64,000 bases of DNA from Lepidostoma basale (taxonomy: Eukaryota > Arthropoda > Insecta > Trichoptera > Lepidostomatidae): NCBI GenBank assembly GCA_022606425.2, contig JAHDVF020000044.1:674412-738411 (forward strand). Direction: 5' to 3'. Both the position numbers and the translations under genes were made by a program. The notes beneath the pieces are model-generated. The model was not told the origin of the DNA. It worked only from the letters and a program-made list of their open reading frames with translations, and searched no databases. Position 1 is the stretch's first letter. Each line of letters opens with the position of its first letter. This document shows, one piece after another, positions 46,097 through 58,100 of the stretch.

Positions 46097-47009
46097 TACG
46101 AGGTCTGTTCAAAAAGTATCCGACCATAATTTTTATTGGCAAAACAAATCATGTTTTGAGGGCGGAGCTTAGAGGACCGTTTGTAGGTATACCTTATGCA
46201 CATGCTCAATTTTTTTCACGACCACAGCGCCACTCAGTCGCTGCCACGCCGTTGAAGAATGAGCACGTGTAAGCTATTGTCGTCAGATTTTAGTTTTGAC
46301 GAGAAAAAGTTGAACAACGTTACTGGATCTAATTTTGTTTAAAGCTTGGGAATTCTCAAGTGGAAACTATCCGCAAAATTAAAAAAGAGTTTGAGGACGA
46401 AGCAATGGGCATCACACAGATAAAGGAGTGGTATAACCGCTTCAAAGATGGCCGCTCATCAGTGGAGAGTGTAGCACGATCCCGTAGGCCCTCAACATCC
46501 AAAATAATGTTGTCATTGATCAAATAAGGACCCTGGTGATGCAGGATCGTGGAATAACGATCAGAGAACTTGCTGATGAAGTGAGCATTAGTGTTGGATC
46601 AATTTATTCCATTTTAACTGAAGATTTAGCCCTCAGCAAAATTTGTGCCAAAGTTGCTGACAATTGAGCAGAAGCAACTTCGTGTGGAGATCGCACAGGA
46701 CATGCTGGAGACTGTGATCAATGATCCCAATCGCTCCCTGTGATTTCTGTCTTTTTCCCCAGCTGAAAATGCCTTTGAAAGGGACCAGATTTCAGACCAG
46801 GGAAGACATCATGAATATTGCGACGGACCACCTGCGCGCCATACCAAAAGAGTCTTTCCAGCGTTGCTTCCGGCAGTGGCAGAACCATTGGGAGAAGTGT
46901 GTAGCAGCTCAAGGGGACTGCTTTGAAGGGGGTTAGTGTCATTTAATTGTATCTCAATAAATGTTCTTTTTATGAATAAAAGTCGGATACTTTTTGAACT
47001 GACCTCGTA
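46097..47009 (+). mobile_element. mariner element with internal deletion
   Basis: Element 46099-47007, ends CGAGGTCTGTTCAAAAAGTA and GTTCAAAAAGT-type complement, TA on both sides. The transposase remnant shows EFEDEAMGITQIKEWYNRFK and RSRRPSTSK. It then jumps at about 46732 from the segment before the first catalytic Asp to CDFCLFPQLKMPLKG at the third. The catalytic middle is therefore gone. Stops and a frameshift are also present. It shares the outer end sequence with the intact mariner at 61215. Confidence 0.88.
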
Positions 47010-47059
47010 TATTAGAATTTTTATTTTATTTGCTGGATTTATAAAATTCCTCCAGGTAT

Positions 47060-47330
47060 TTATGAAACTTGGACTTTGAAAGTGAATATAATGAACTGGT
47101 TGGAGGCATTTAAGATGTGGATATACCGCAGAATGGTCCGTTTCTTTTGGATAATCTAAACCTGAAACTCTGACAAATAATGATTAAATACTTCTATATA
47201 TATGGTCTGTTCTACTACATGGCTGTGAAGCTTAGACCCTGATGGTGAATGTAATGAATCGGTTGGAGGAATTCCTTGCTCCGTATTTGTTAGATAATCT
47301 GAACCTGAAACTCGGATAAAGAATGGTTAA
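47060..47330 (+). mobile_element. RTE-B-like fragments, duplicated and worn
   Basis: Two partial copies of the NRLEAFEMW region (47085-47150 as MNWLEAFKMWIYRRMVRFFW, 47245-47320 more worn). No tail. Confidence 0.5.
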
Positions 47331-47394
47331 ATACTACTATATAATATAATAAACGCCGCTCCTGAAGGGACTTCACTGGCTTAAATCCAAGAGT

Positions 47395-47745
47395 GAGTAA
47401 AATGCAAATTGTGTTTGACAGTGGCTCGACACCAGAGAGCGCCAGCGTATATATCGGACCTCTGCGTGACACCCATGCCAACGGAAAGGCAACGTTCACT
47501 CCGATCAGTAGAAACAAGTGCAAACAACATAGCAATTCCAGTCAGAGCCAATAAAGCAAGTTTCTATGATCGTGCTTTCAGCGTTGCGGGTCCGTTGGCG
47601 TGGAATAGCCTCCATGTAAGTATTAAGTATGAGGATAGTGACGTTAAAATCAAGAAACTTCCAAAGACTGCACTGTTGGGTCAGTCATTTCCTAGTGCGC
47701 CCTTGGAGTAATTGATTTTATAAAACGGCGCACTTAAAACATCTT
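47395..47745 (+). mobile_element. LINE-D 3' end
   Basis: Encodes RAPAYISDL, RQRSLRSVETSANN and FYDRAFSVAGPLAWNSLHVS, then the 3' motif TAGTGCGCCCTTGGAGTAATT and AACGGCGCACTTA. No clean ATT tail. Confidence 0.8.
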
Positions 47746-47924
47746 CTTCGATGGCCCTACAGCCCATATCGAGCCTTAGCCTCCAGTATTCTTCGCCTCC
47801 AACTCCTCCTGTCCTCCGCTTCGACCCTCCAATCTGACACTTACTTAAAACATAAGTCATCAAAATAATAATAATAAGGAAAAGGCAAAAGAAAGATGAA
47901 AGAAGAATAAATTCAATAGAAATA
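47746..47924. other. unclassified sequence, possible LINE remnant
   Basis: The minus-strand frame reads RRTGGVGGEEYWRLRLDMGC, like some RTE-type 3' coding ends, but too short to classify. Confidence 0.3.
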
Positions 47925-48425
47925 CTAACTAACTAACTAACTTACCATCACGCCGTCTTCCCGGAGGGGTAGGCAGAAAGAATGGAACGCCACACTGTTC
48001 TGTCCTGACATACGTCTCACGCTTCCTCTACATTCATACATCTTGTCATGCACGCATGTCGATTTTTCCGACTCCTCACGTGACCGACATTCAATATTTG
48101 ATTGATTTGATCGTGCCACGTTTTCCTCGGCCTTCCTCTATTTCTAGCTCCGTTCACGCCGTTTACATATACCTTCTTTACCATTCTGTCTTCACTCATT
48201 CTTTCCACATGTCCAAACCATCTTAATGACCCTTTCCTTATTTTGTTCATAACACTTTCATTCGCACCACATTCACTTCTTATACTTGCATTTGTCACTC
48301 TATCATAAACAGATATGTCACACATTCGTCTTAGAGATCTCATTTCTACTGCATTTATTCTACTTTCATCCTTCTTTTGCCAGTTCCATGCTTCGCTTCC
48401 ATACATAAGGGTCGGTCAATAGAAA
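47925..48425 (-). mobile_element. LINE-A 3' end
   Basis: Complement of (GTTA)n and hairpin at 47928-47985, then the C-terminus open over 129 codons (48406-48017): MYGSEAWNWQKKDESRINAV, GSLRWFGHVERM, GRPRKTWHDQ. Confidence 0.9.
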
Positions 48426-48680
48426 TAAGATCTCTTATACATATTTCTTATATATTTAAATAATTTTTTCAAATGTTATTTTGGAAATAATTATTATAAT
48501 GTAATTGTGAGGTTGCAAACGACTTGGATTAACGCATCTGTAATGTTTATAATCTTTATATAAATAAATAAATAAACAAATTAAATGGTGCACTCAAAAT
48601 CGAGAGCGCTAAGAAGAATGTGAAATTATTCAGAGAGACAGCCTATGATGATGATATCTACTTAACAAATTATTTGCTGC
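48426..48680. other. short stretch with no recognised gene
   Basis: AT-rich. A LINE-A-like trace (ATGGTGCACTCAAAATCGAGAGC) at about 48585-48620; otherwise nothing. Confidence 0.4.
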
Positions 48681-48682
48681 TT

Positions 48683-49235
48683 TCAAATCAAATCAGTTTA
48701 TTATCTTAATAGACATTACAAACAATATTAATATTTAAGGCATCTATTGAGTACAGTTAAAATATAATATTATATATACAACATAATACCAGGAACACAT
48801 GAGAGATGAATCAACATTAGGAAGATGTGATACTCTTTAAAGTCAAGAGTATTTGTCTTTTGAACGTACTATCTCTAATATGAAAGAAGCCGATCTCCGA
48901 GGGGAACGCGTTCAGCAGACTAATTGCTCTTCCCACCGGAGTCAACAGAGACAGGTTGGTTATGGCGGCCGGTAGGTAAAACAATCTATCCTGTTGCTGT
49001 CGGAGACATCTATCAGGGACAAAAAGACCAACATCCTCCAGTACGGCTGAGTTCTCGAAATATCTCCTGATTAATCTAAAAAAATGGGTTATGAGATGCC
49101 CATCACTTCGAAGCTGCAGAGAATTGGTCCCGAGTATTCCCAAAAGAAATGCCGTGGGATAGAGCCACGGATAGCTACCATACTCCCTCATGTAGAGATA
49201 CCTCGGAGAGTTTTTCTGTACCCTCTCTGAAAGTA
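48683..49235 (-). mobile_element. LINE-C 3' fragment
   Basis: 3' end at AAATCAAATCAGTTTATT. The coding C-terminus is open 49191-48817 (MREYGSYPWLYPTAFLLGIL, LRQQQDRLFYLP). No reverse transcriptase core. Confidence 0.88.
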
Positions 49236-49419
49236 GATCATATTTGCTAATAATATATTCTCTATATAGAAGAGAATTTGCAATATTGCAAGATAATTGT
49301 GTTTACATGCATTTGACCCTATGGAAATATCATAAATTATTAATTTCTTTGGAGCATGGCATCACACAGGGTATTCTCAAAGTAAGTTATTCTTTTCATC
49401 ATTTTTAATCATATTATTA

Positions 49420-49855
49420 AGCACCCTTATGTATGGAAGTGGCAAAAGAAATGAGATCTCTTAGACGAATGTGTGGATAATCTGTGTATGATAGTGTCGA
49501 ATGAAAATATAAGAAGTGAATGGGGTGCGAATGATGGTGTCGTGAACAAAATAATGAAAGGATCATTAAGATCGTTTGGACATATGGAAAGAATGAATGA
49601 AGAAAGAATGGTAAAAAAAAGTATATTTTAATGATGTAAATGGAACCAGAAATAGAGGAAGACCGAGGAAAACGTGTGACGATCAAATAAATTAAATATT
49701 TAATGTCGGCCATGTGAGGAGTCATAGAAATCGGCGCGTGCATGACACGATGTATGAATGTTGAGGAAGCGAGAGAAATATGTCAGGAAAGAAAAGTGTG
49801 GCAGTCCATTCTTTCTGCCTACCCCTTCGGTGAGGTTAGTTAGTTATCCACCTGT
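49420..49855 (+). mobile_element. LINE-A 3' end
   Basis: Runs from CTTATGTATGGAAG through worn C-terminal frames to CTGCCTACCCCTTCGG, where the hairpin's right arm is deleted before GTTAGTTAG. Confidence 0.82.
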
Positions 49856-49856
49856 T

Positions 49857-50037
49857 ACGGACAGTCTTCGTGGAAGAGTGGCAACAGTAAAGACTGCCAC
49901 ACCGAAGTTTCCGGGTTCGATTCCCGGCGATGGCAGTGTGATTGTCACACTGTCTTTGGTCTGGTGTAGAATTCACGTGATAATAAAATGGCGATAGATT
50001 AGCTATCTATCACATGTCACAAGAATCAATCAGTTGA
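49857..50037 (+). mobile_element. SINE-1 with good promoter boxes
   Basis: A box TGGAAGAGTGG at 49871-49881 and B box GGTTCGATTCC at 49914-49924 in a CCGGG...CCCGG T-arm-like stem. Body as in 4572-4810; the 3' end after AGAATCAAT is missing. Confidence 0.85.
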
Positions 50038-50094
50038 AAAAAAATGTACTTTCATATGAAGCACTTAATTTGTGGTATGATATTATTAAACATA

Positions 50095-51100
50095 ATTTAG
50101 AATGGAGAAAGATATTGAAAGAAGGGTTGGGGCAGGCAACAAAGTGAATGGGGCACTTAAAGTTGTCATCGCAAACAAAACTCTATATAAATAAACAGAT
50201 GTGTACAATATGAAAGAGCGGAAAGGGTTGGATCCAGGTGCCGAAATGAGCGGAGTGTCAGTAAGCTGTCTATTGTATGCGGATGACGCTGTCCTACTTG
50301 CAGACAACGAGCATGAACTACAAGTCCTGGTGAATAGTGTGTATGAGGTATGCATGCGAAATGATCTGATGATGAATGTTAATAGGTCCAAGGTAATGAT
50401 TTTTGAAAAATAAGAAATCATGACAGTCTGCAACATTTGGAGCAAGTAGATGAGTTCGTGAATTTAGGTAGTATGTTGACAAGAGATGGGCGATTGGAGA
50501 GGGATATTGAAAGAAGGGTTGGGGCAGGCAACAAAGTGAATAGTGCACTCAAAGTTGTCATCACAAACAAAAACCTATCCAAAAAAGCTAGAATGACAGT
50601 GCACAATGGTGTTCTTTTACCGACCCTTATGTATGGAAGCGAAGCATGGAACTGGCAAAAGAAGTATGAAACTAGAATAAATGCAGTAGAAATGAGATCT
50701 CTTAGACGAATGTGTGGATATTCTGTGTATGATAGAGTGTCAAATGAAAATATAAGAAGTGAATGCGGTGCGAATGATGGTGTTATGAACAAAATAATGA
50801 AAGGATCATTAAGATGGTTTGGACATATAGAAAGAATGAATGAAGAAAGGATGGTAAAAAAATTAAATGTTAACGATGTAAATGGAACCAGAAATAGAGG
50901 AAGACCAAGGAAAACACGGCACGATCAAATAAATCAAATATTTGAATGTTGGTCATTTGAGGGGTCAGAGAAATCAACGTGCGTGCATGACATGATGTAT
51001 GAATGTTGAGGAAGCGAGAGAAATATGTCGGTAAAGAAAAGTGTGGCAGTCCATTCTTTCTGCCTACCCCTTCGGGCAGACGGCGTGATGGTTAGTTTTT
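50095..51100 (+). mobile_element. two overlapping LINE-A copies
   Basis: 50101-50190 repeats the RRVGAGNKVNGALKVVI segment, then 50190-51095 runs from the start of the RT YADD region (LLYADDAVLLADNEHELQ) to hairpin and GTTAG. A stop at 50411 and a short deletion split the frame. The C-terminal half (50437-51009) is open. Confidence 0.85.
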
Positions 51101-51104
51101 AATA

Positions 51105-51485
51105 TATTTTCTTTCCGGAAATACTTCTCTCGCTTCCTCGACATTCGTACATCGTGTCATGCACGCACGTCGATTTCTCCGACTCCTCACGTGGTTGACA
51201 TTTAATATTTGATTTATTTTATCGTGCCACGATTTCCACGGTCTTCCTCTATTTCCAGTTCCATTTACATTGTTAACATATCCTTATTTTACCATTCTTT
51301 CTTTATTCATTATTTCCATGTGTCCAAACCATCTTAATGTTTCTTTCATTATTTTGTTCATAACACCATCATTCGCACCGCATTCACTTCTCATATTTTC
51401 ATTTGACACTATCATACACAGATTTTCACTCATTCGTCTAAGAGATCTCATTTCAACTGCATTTATTCTACTTTCATCTTTAAAA
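51105..51485 (-). mobile_element. LINE-A fragment, tail to tail with previous copy
   Basis: Minus-strand C-terminal remnant ending in DESRINAVEMRSLRRMSENL. Its 3' hairpin is missing, so it abuts the previous copy's tail directly. Confidence 0.8.
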
Positions 51486-51588
51486 TAATTTCCATTCATG
51501 TTTTTGTGGTCACCCTGTACAAAATCGTTCGCCTTATTAGCTACAAGCCATATAAACGAAAATAATTTAAAAAAATATATTTTGCAAC

Positions 51589-52153
51589 ATGGATCTGTCC
51601 ACGAGTGTTACCACATTGACAAATATATTAATTAAAACATATTTCAATAACTTTTGGTGTTCTGTTATAATAACAGATAAAAATTTAAATATTAACACCA
51701 ATTTTCCTTCTTATGTATACAAAATAGAACAAAATACTTCAGCAATACCATTTTTGATTGATTTAATGGAGAACGGATGCCATGGATACATTTTAAATAT
51801 GGAAAATGTATCTCTATTCTTTGAAACATTTGAAAATAACATTCTTTTGATTAACCATAGATACGGAAACAAAAGATTTTTAATTTTGCCACAAAGCTAT
51901 GATCTCATAGACAATTTCGATACAAATTTGATCAAATATCTTCCGCATGTTCTATTTTTGAAACCAATTGTTAAAAACGATACGAAAGATGGATTTTTTG
52001 ATGACGGTTTGATTGGTTTTGAATTATATGACACTAAATTCGTTGGTAGAACTGACAATTCAAAATTAATTTTACGCGATTTTTGGTTTGCGCAAAATCA
52101 AAGTTTTAAATTGAACGTGGATCTGTATGAAGACAAAATGGCTGATTTGCAAG
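51589..52153 (+). CDS. ionotropic receptor exon 1, extracellular N-terminus
   Basis: ATG with context CAACATGG, the first after an in-frame stop. 188 codons (MDLSTSVTTLTNILIKTYFN, FWCSVIITD, NKRFLILPQSYDL) and phase 1 at CAAG/GTAAAA. Rich in potential N-glycosylation sites (e.g. NTS, NQS). No hydrophobic leader. Confidence 0.85.
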
Positions 52154-55100
52154 GTAAAATAATATTTTGTTATGTCTAAATAATTAACCATCACGCCATT
52201 TTTCCGGAGGGGTAGGCAGAGAGGATGGACCGCCATACTTCTCTGTCCTGACATATAGAGTTATTTTTTTAGAGGTTTGGTTTTTAAACTGGCAACATTG
52301 TTTCTACAGTCTGTCAATTTGACAGTTGACAGTTGATTTGTAGTTGGTACGTTTTGCCATTTTACCATGAATAGACTGACGTCAGAACAGCGCTTGCAAA
52401 TTGAAAAAAAACCACATTAAAATAATGTTAATGTTGTGATATTGGCTTTATTTAATAGATAATTTTACGCCATTATTGTTTAAATATGATTTCGGGCATA
52501 TGAGCGCCACGGCTAGCTCGAATGAAGCCCAATCGTGAAGTCCAATTTTCGACAATTGTCGTATTTGTGGATGCGTATTATCCACTAGAGTGTACGTGGT
52601 GCGAAAACGATCCATGGTCTTCCGAATAACTTGCTCGGATGGACGATTATGTCGACCATAAAATGGACGTAGTGCACGATAAGTTTGGTGAACCGAACCA
52701 TGATTTTCAAAATAAATTTGCACAATTTGCACAACAAGCGCTGTTCTGACGTCAGTATATTCATGATAAAATGGCAAAATGTACTGACTACAAATCGACT
52801 GTCAACTGTCAAATTGACAGTCTGTAAAAACAATGTTTCTAGTTTAAAAACCAAACCTCGAAAATAAACACCCTATATATTGTATTTAATTTGTAAATTA
52901 TTTTTTCGGGGTAATTTTTAGTTTCGTTGTTATTTTTAGGTCGTGCAATACGATTATCAACATTTAATTACAAACCATCGAGCATTTGGTGGAAAGACGA
53001 AAATGGATTGCATTTGGATGGAACTGAAACCAGAATCCTTTTAGAATATTGTAGGTAAGCACCTCTTGTGTCAGGGTTAACGGGGCTGTCACATCTTGGT
53101 TTGACATCACCAAAGGTGTCAAACAGGGTTGTGTGATGTCCCCGTGGTTGTTCAATCTATACCTACTTGGACAAGTGTATGAAAGAACTTGAAGGCATAG
53201 ACGCTGGTGCTAAGATGAATTGTTTGTTAGTCAGCTGTTTGTTATATGCAGACGATGCTGTGTTAATCGCTGACAGTAGAGACAATTTGCAAGTCTTAGT
53301 GGCAAGGATGTATGAGGCATGCAAAAAGAGTGACCTGGTGATGAATGTGTCTAAATCTAAAGTGATGGTTTTCGAGAAAGAAGAATGTATGACGATTTGT
53401 GATATAAGTGCGATGGGCGAGAAATTGGAGCCAGTTACTGAATTTACGTATCTGGGAAGCATGTTTACAAGAGACGGAAAAATGGAGAAAGACATCGAAA
53501 GAAGGGTTGCTGCTGGGAATAAAATAAATGGCGCACTCAAAGTCATTACTGCAAATATAAATATATCCACAGAAGCAAAGATGGCAGTACACAATGGAGT
53601 TCTAGTGCCAACCCTCGTGTATGGAAGTGAAGCTTGGAACTGCAAAAGAAGGATGAAAGCAGGATAAACGCCGTAGAAATGAGATCACTAAAAAGAATGT
53701 GCGTGAAAACGTTGTATGATAGAATACCGAACGATGAAATAAGAAAGAAATGTAAGGCAGGTGACTGCATCATGAATAAAATTAAAAAAGGATCCCTGAG
53801 ATAGTTTGGACATATGGAACGAATGGATGAGAGAAGAATTGTTAAAAAGTTGTAGACAAGCAGCGTGAGTGGGAAAAGAAGCCGAGGACGACCGAGGAAA
53901 ACATGGCATGACCAAATTAATCAATTACTAAAAGGCGGCCACATTCGAAGTCGGAACAATCGACGTGCGTGCATGGTACGATGTATGGATGTAGAGGAAG
54001 CTCGAGAGGTATGCCAGGACAGGCCATTGTGGCGATCCATCCTCTCTGCCTACCCCTAGTTAGTTAGTTAGTTAAGTCGGTAAGTAATTGGTAACAAACT
54101 TCAAGCTGTTCTTCTGGCAATACCAGTTTTATAATTTTTAACTAACTAACTAACCATCACGCCGTTTCTACGATGGGGTAGGCAGAAAGAATGTACCTTT
54201 ACACTGTTCTTTCCTGACATAATTCTCTCGCTTGTTGCGTGTCATGCATGATTTTTCGATTTCTCCGACTCATGCATGCACGTCGATTTCTCCGACTCCT
54301 CACGTGGCCGACATTCAATATTTAATTTATTTGATCTTGCTACGTTTTCCTCGGTGTTCCTCTATTTCTAGTTCCATTTACATCGTTAACATATACCTTT
54401 TTTTACCATCATTTCTTCATTCATTCTTTCCATGTGTCCAAACCATCTTAATGTTTCTTTAATTATTTTGTCCATAACACGTTCATACGCACCGCATTCA
54501 CTTCTTATATTTTGATTCAACACTCTATCATACACAGATTTCCACACATTCGTCTAAGAGATCTCATTTCTTCTACTTTCATCTATGCTTCGCTTCCATA
54601 CACAAGCGTCGATACAAGAACACCATTGTGCACTGCCATTTTAGCTTTTTTGGATAGGCTTTTGTTTGCGATGACAACTTTAAGTGCACCATTCACTCTG
54701 TTGCTTACCCCAACCCTTCTTGCAGAAGGGGTAGGCAGAAAGAATGGACTGCCACACTTTTCTTTCCTGACATATTTCTCTCGCTTCCTCAACATTCATA
54801 ATCGTGTAATGCACGCGCGTCGATTTCTCTGACTCCTCACATGGCCGACATTCAATATTTGATTTATTTGTTTTTATTATAATATTTTAATATAATATTA
54901 TTTTTGTATTATACTTCAATAGATGGGTGAACTGTAGCATTGAGTTTGTACATTACGAAGAACATCTGGAGTGGGGGGAGCTTTTTGAAAATAGAACAGG
55001 AAACGGGATGCTAGGAAACGTGTTTCATGACAGAGCTGACATTGGATTTGGTAAATATTACCATTAAATAAAATAGTTTCATGCACTTGTTTTCAAGGAA

Positions 55101-58100
55101 TGTGAAATGTGAAAAATATGGACAAGTGTATAAAAGAGATGAAAGGGTTGAATACATGTGCCAAAATGAGTAGAGTGTCGGTAAGCTGCGTATTATATAT
55201 AGCCGAAGCTGTCTTACTAAGCAACGAACATGAACTACAAGTCCTACTATGAGGTATGCATGCGATATGATTGTTTTTATGTATTATAAATGGATTGTTT
55301 TTATGTCTTTTGAATGGATTGTTGCTTTATAAATGTTTTTATGTAATCTTAAATGATTGTTTTAATTTATGTTAATGGATTGTTTTTATGAATTAATAAT
55401 TGTTTTATTGTTATTAAAACGATTGTTTAAATTCATTTGAATGGATTGTTTTTTATGAATTTATAAATGTTTTTTTTTTGTAATTTTAAATGATTATTTA
55501 AATTTATTTTAACAAATGGTTTTTATGATTTTTATTTTTATTTGTAATTTTAAATGATTGTATTAATTTATTTAAAAGGATTTTTTTTATGAATTTATTC
55601 ATGTTTTTTGGTAATTTTAAATGATTGTTTTAATTTATTTTAATGGATTGTTTTTATGAATTTATAATTGTTTTTTTGTAATTTTAAATTATTGTTTTAA
55701 TTTATTTTAATGGATTGTTTTTGTGAATTTCTAATCGTTTGTTCGTAATTTTAAATGATTTTTTGAATTTATTTTATAGATTGTTTTTATGAATTTTTCA
55801 ATGTTTTTGTAATTTTATGATTGTTCTAAATTATTTAAATGGACTGATTTCATGAGTTTATGATTGTTTTTTTAGTAACCTATTATGATTGTTTTAAATG
55901 ATTTTAATGGATTGTGTTAATTTTTTCATTTATTGATGGATTTTTTTTATCAATTTATAAAGGATTTTTTGTAATTTTTAATGATTCTTTTCATATATTT
56001 TAATGGGTTGTTTTTATGAGATTGATTGATTCTTTGTAATTTTAAATCATTGTTTTAATTTATTTTAATGGATTGTTTTTCTGAATTTATAAATGTTTTG
56101 AAATTTTTTAATGATTGTTTTAATTTATTTTAATGGATTGTTTTTATGAATTTATTATTGTTTTTTTTTGTAATTTTAAATGATTGTTTTAATTAATTTT
56201 ATTGGATTGTTTTTGTGAATTTCTAAACGTTTGTTCGCAATTTTAAATGATTGTTTTGATTTATTTTATAGATTGTTTTTATGAATTTTTAAATGTTTTT
56301 GTAATTTTAAACGATTGTTTTCAATTATTTTAATGGATGGTTTTTATAAGTTTACAGTTGTTTCTTTGTAATTTTAAACGATTGTTTTAATTTATTTTAA
56401 TGGATTGTTTATATGAATTCATAAATGTTTTTTTGTATTTTAAATGACTGTTTTCATTTTTATAATGTTTTTTTTTATCAATTTTTTTTTGTTATTTTAA
56501 ATGCTTGTTTTTTATTTTTGTGAGTTTATGATTGTTTTTTCTAATCTATAGTGATTGTTTTTCATTTATTTTAATGAATTGTTTTTATGAGTTTACAATT
56601 GTTTCTTTGTAATTTTAAATCATTGTTTTAATTTATTATAATGGATTGTTTTATGAATTTAAAAATGTTTTGATAACTTTTTATTGATTGTTTTAATTTA
56701 TTTAAATGGATTGTTTAATGAAATTTTAAATGTTTTTTGCAATTGTTTTAATTTATTTGAATAGATTGTTTTTGTGAATTTATACATGTTTTTACTTAAT
56801 TTTAAATGCTTGTTTTAATTAATTTTAATTGATGTTTTTTATGTATTTAATATGTTTTTATGTATTTTTAATGCATATTTTTATTTACTTTAATGGTTTG
56901 TTTTTATGTTTTTATTAACGTTTTGTGTAATTTCAAATCATCGGTTTAATGTAATTTTAAATTATTGTTTTTATTTATTTAAATAGGTAGTTTTTATGTA
57001 TTTTTAATGGATTGTTTTTATGTATTTTAAATGGATTATTGTACTCTTTTTGTAGCTTCTTCTTGCTTGTGGTTTCACGAATATACATTTCTTGATCTTT
57101 CGGCTCCATATCTCAGAAGTGGCATCACCGTCATTGCTCCAAAACCAAAGTTAGTACCTATGTTTTCCAAAAATAATAAAAAATAAACAGTTTTTATGGT
57201 AATCAAATGATTTAACTTATAATTATTAAATAAAACAAAGTTTTTTATAACCACTTTCACATTTGTCTTTATTTCGACAGCGACCGGTTTCGCCAGGCTC
57301 GCTGGCATTGACAGACTGGTCGTTTTTTAACAACTAACCAGTTTTTTTAATTACTACAACAACAACAATAAATTACGTCGTTTCCCTGGAGGGGTAGGCA
57401 CAGAGAATGGACCTTCACACTACTCGTTCCTGACACACTTACCTACCTTCCTTCATATTCATACAGCGAGTTATACGCGAACGTCGATTCTGTCGACTTT
57501 CAACATGGTCGACCTTTAACCGTCGCGTTGCCATGTGGTCAATTGAGTTTCCACTGCCAATTTAAAGTTGATTTTCTTAAAACCTATGGACCCTAATATT
57601 ATAAAAAAAATTGTAATCCTCCATTGAAGTGTTCTCAATATTTCGTAATAAAAAAAGCAAAAAAATTACTTCCTTCATCCCAAAAAAAATATTTTCTAAG
57701 ACTGCCCTCACCTTCATTCGTGTTAAGGTAGAATTTGTTTTGCTAATATTTACAACTTTATCAAAAGTGACAAATACTTACTCGCTGTTTTGAACGTATT
57801 ATAAATTATATCTTTGGCCTTTTCAATAGTTACGTAATAATACCGACTGTGGACGGAAACGCAGCCAGCAACTTAATAATATCAGAACTGTGAAAATATT
57901 AACACTTTACCAAAAGGGACAAATATTAATACGTACTCGTTGTCTTGAACGTACTGTACATTTTGCCTAGGTGCCTTTATCATACGTAAAATCTCGTAAA
58001 GTCTCGCCCCGAGACAAGTTTATACTTGGTGTCCAGTTGCTCGTATGCTGTGACGCATTCCATATCAGAAATCGCATGGTTCCAGAAAAAAATTAATAAT

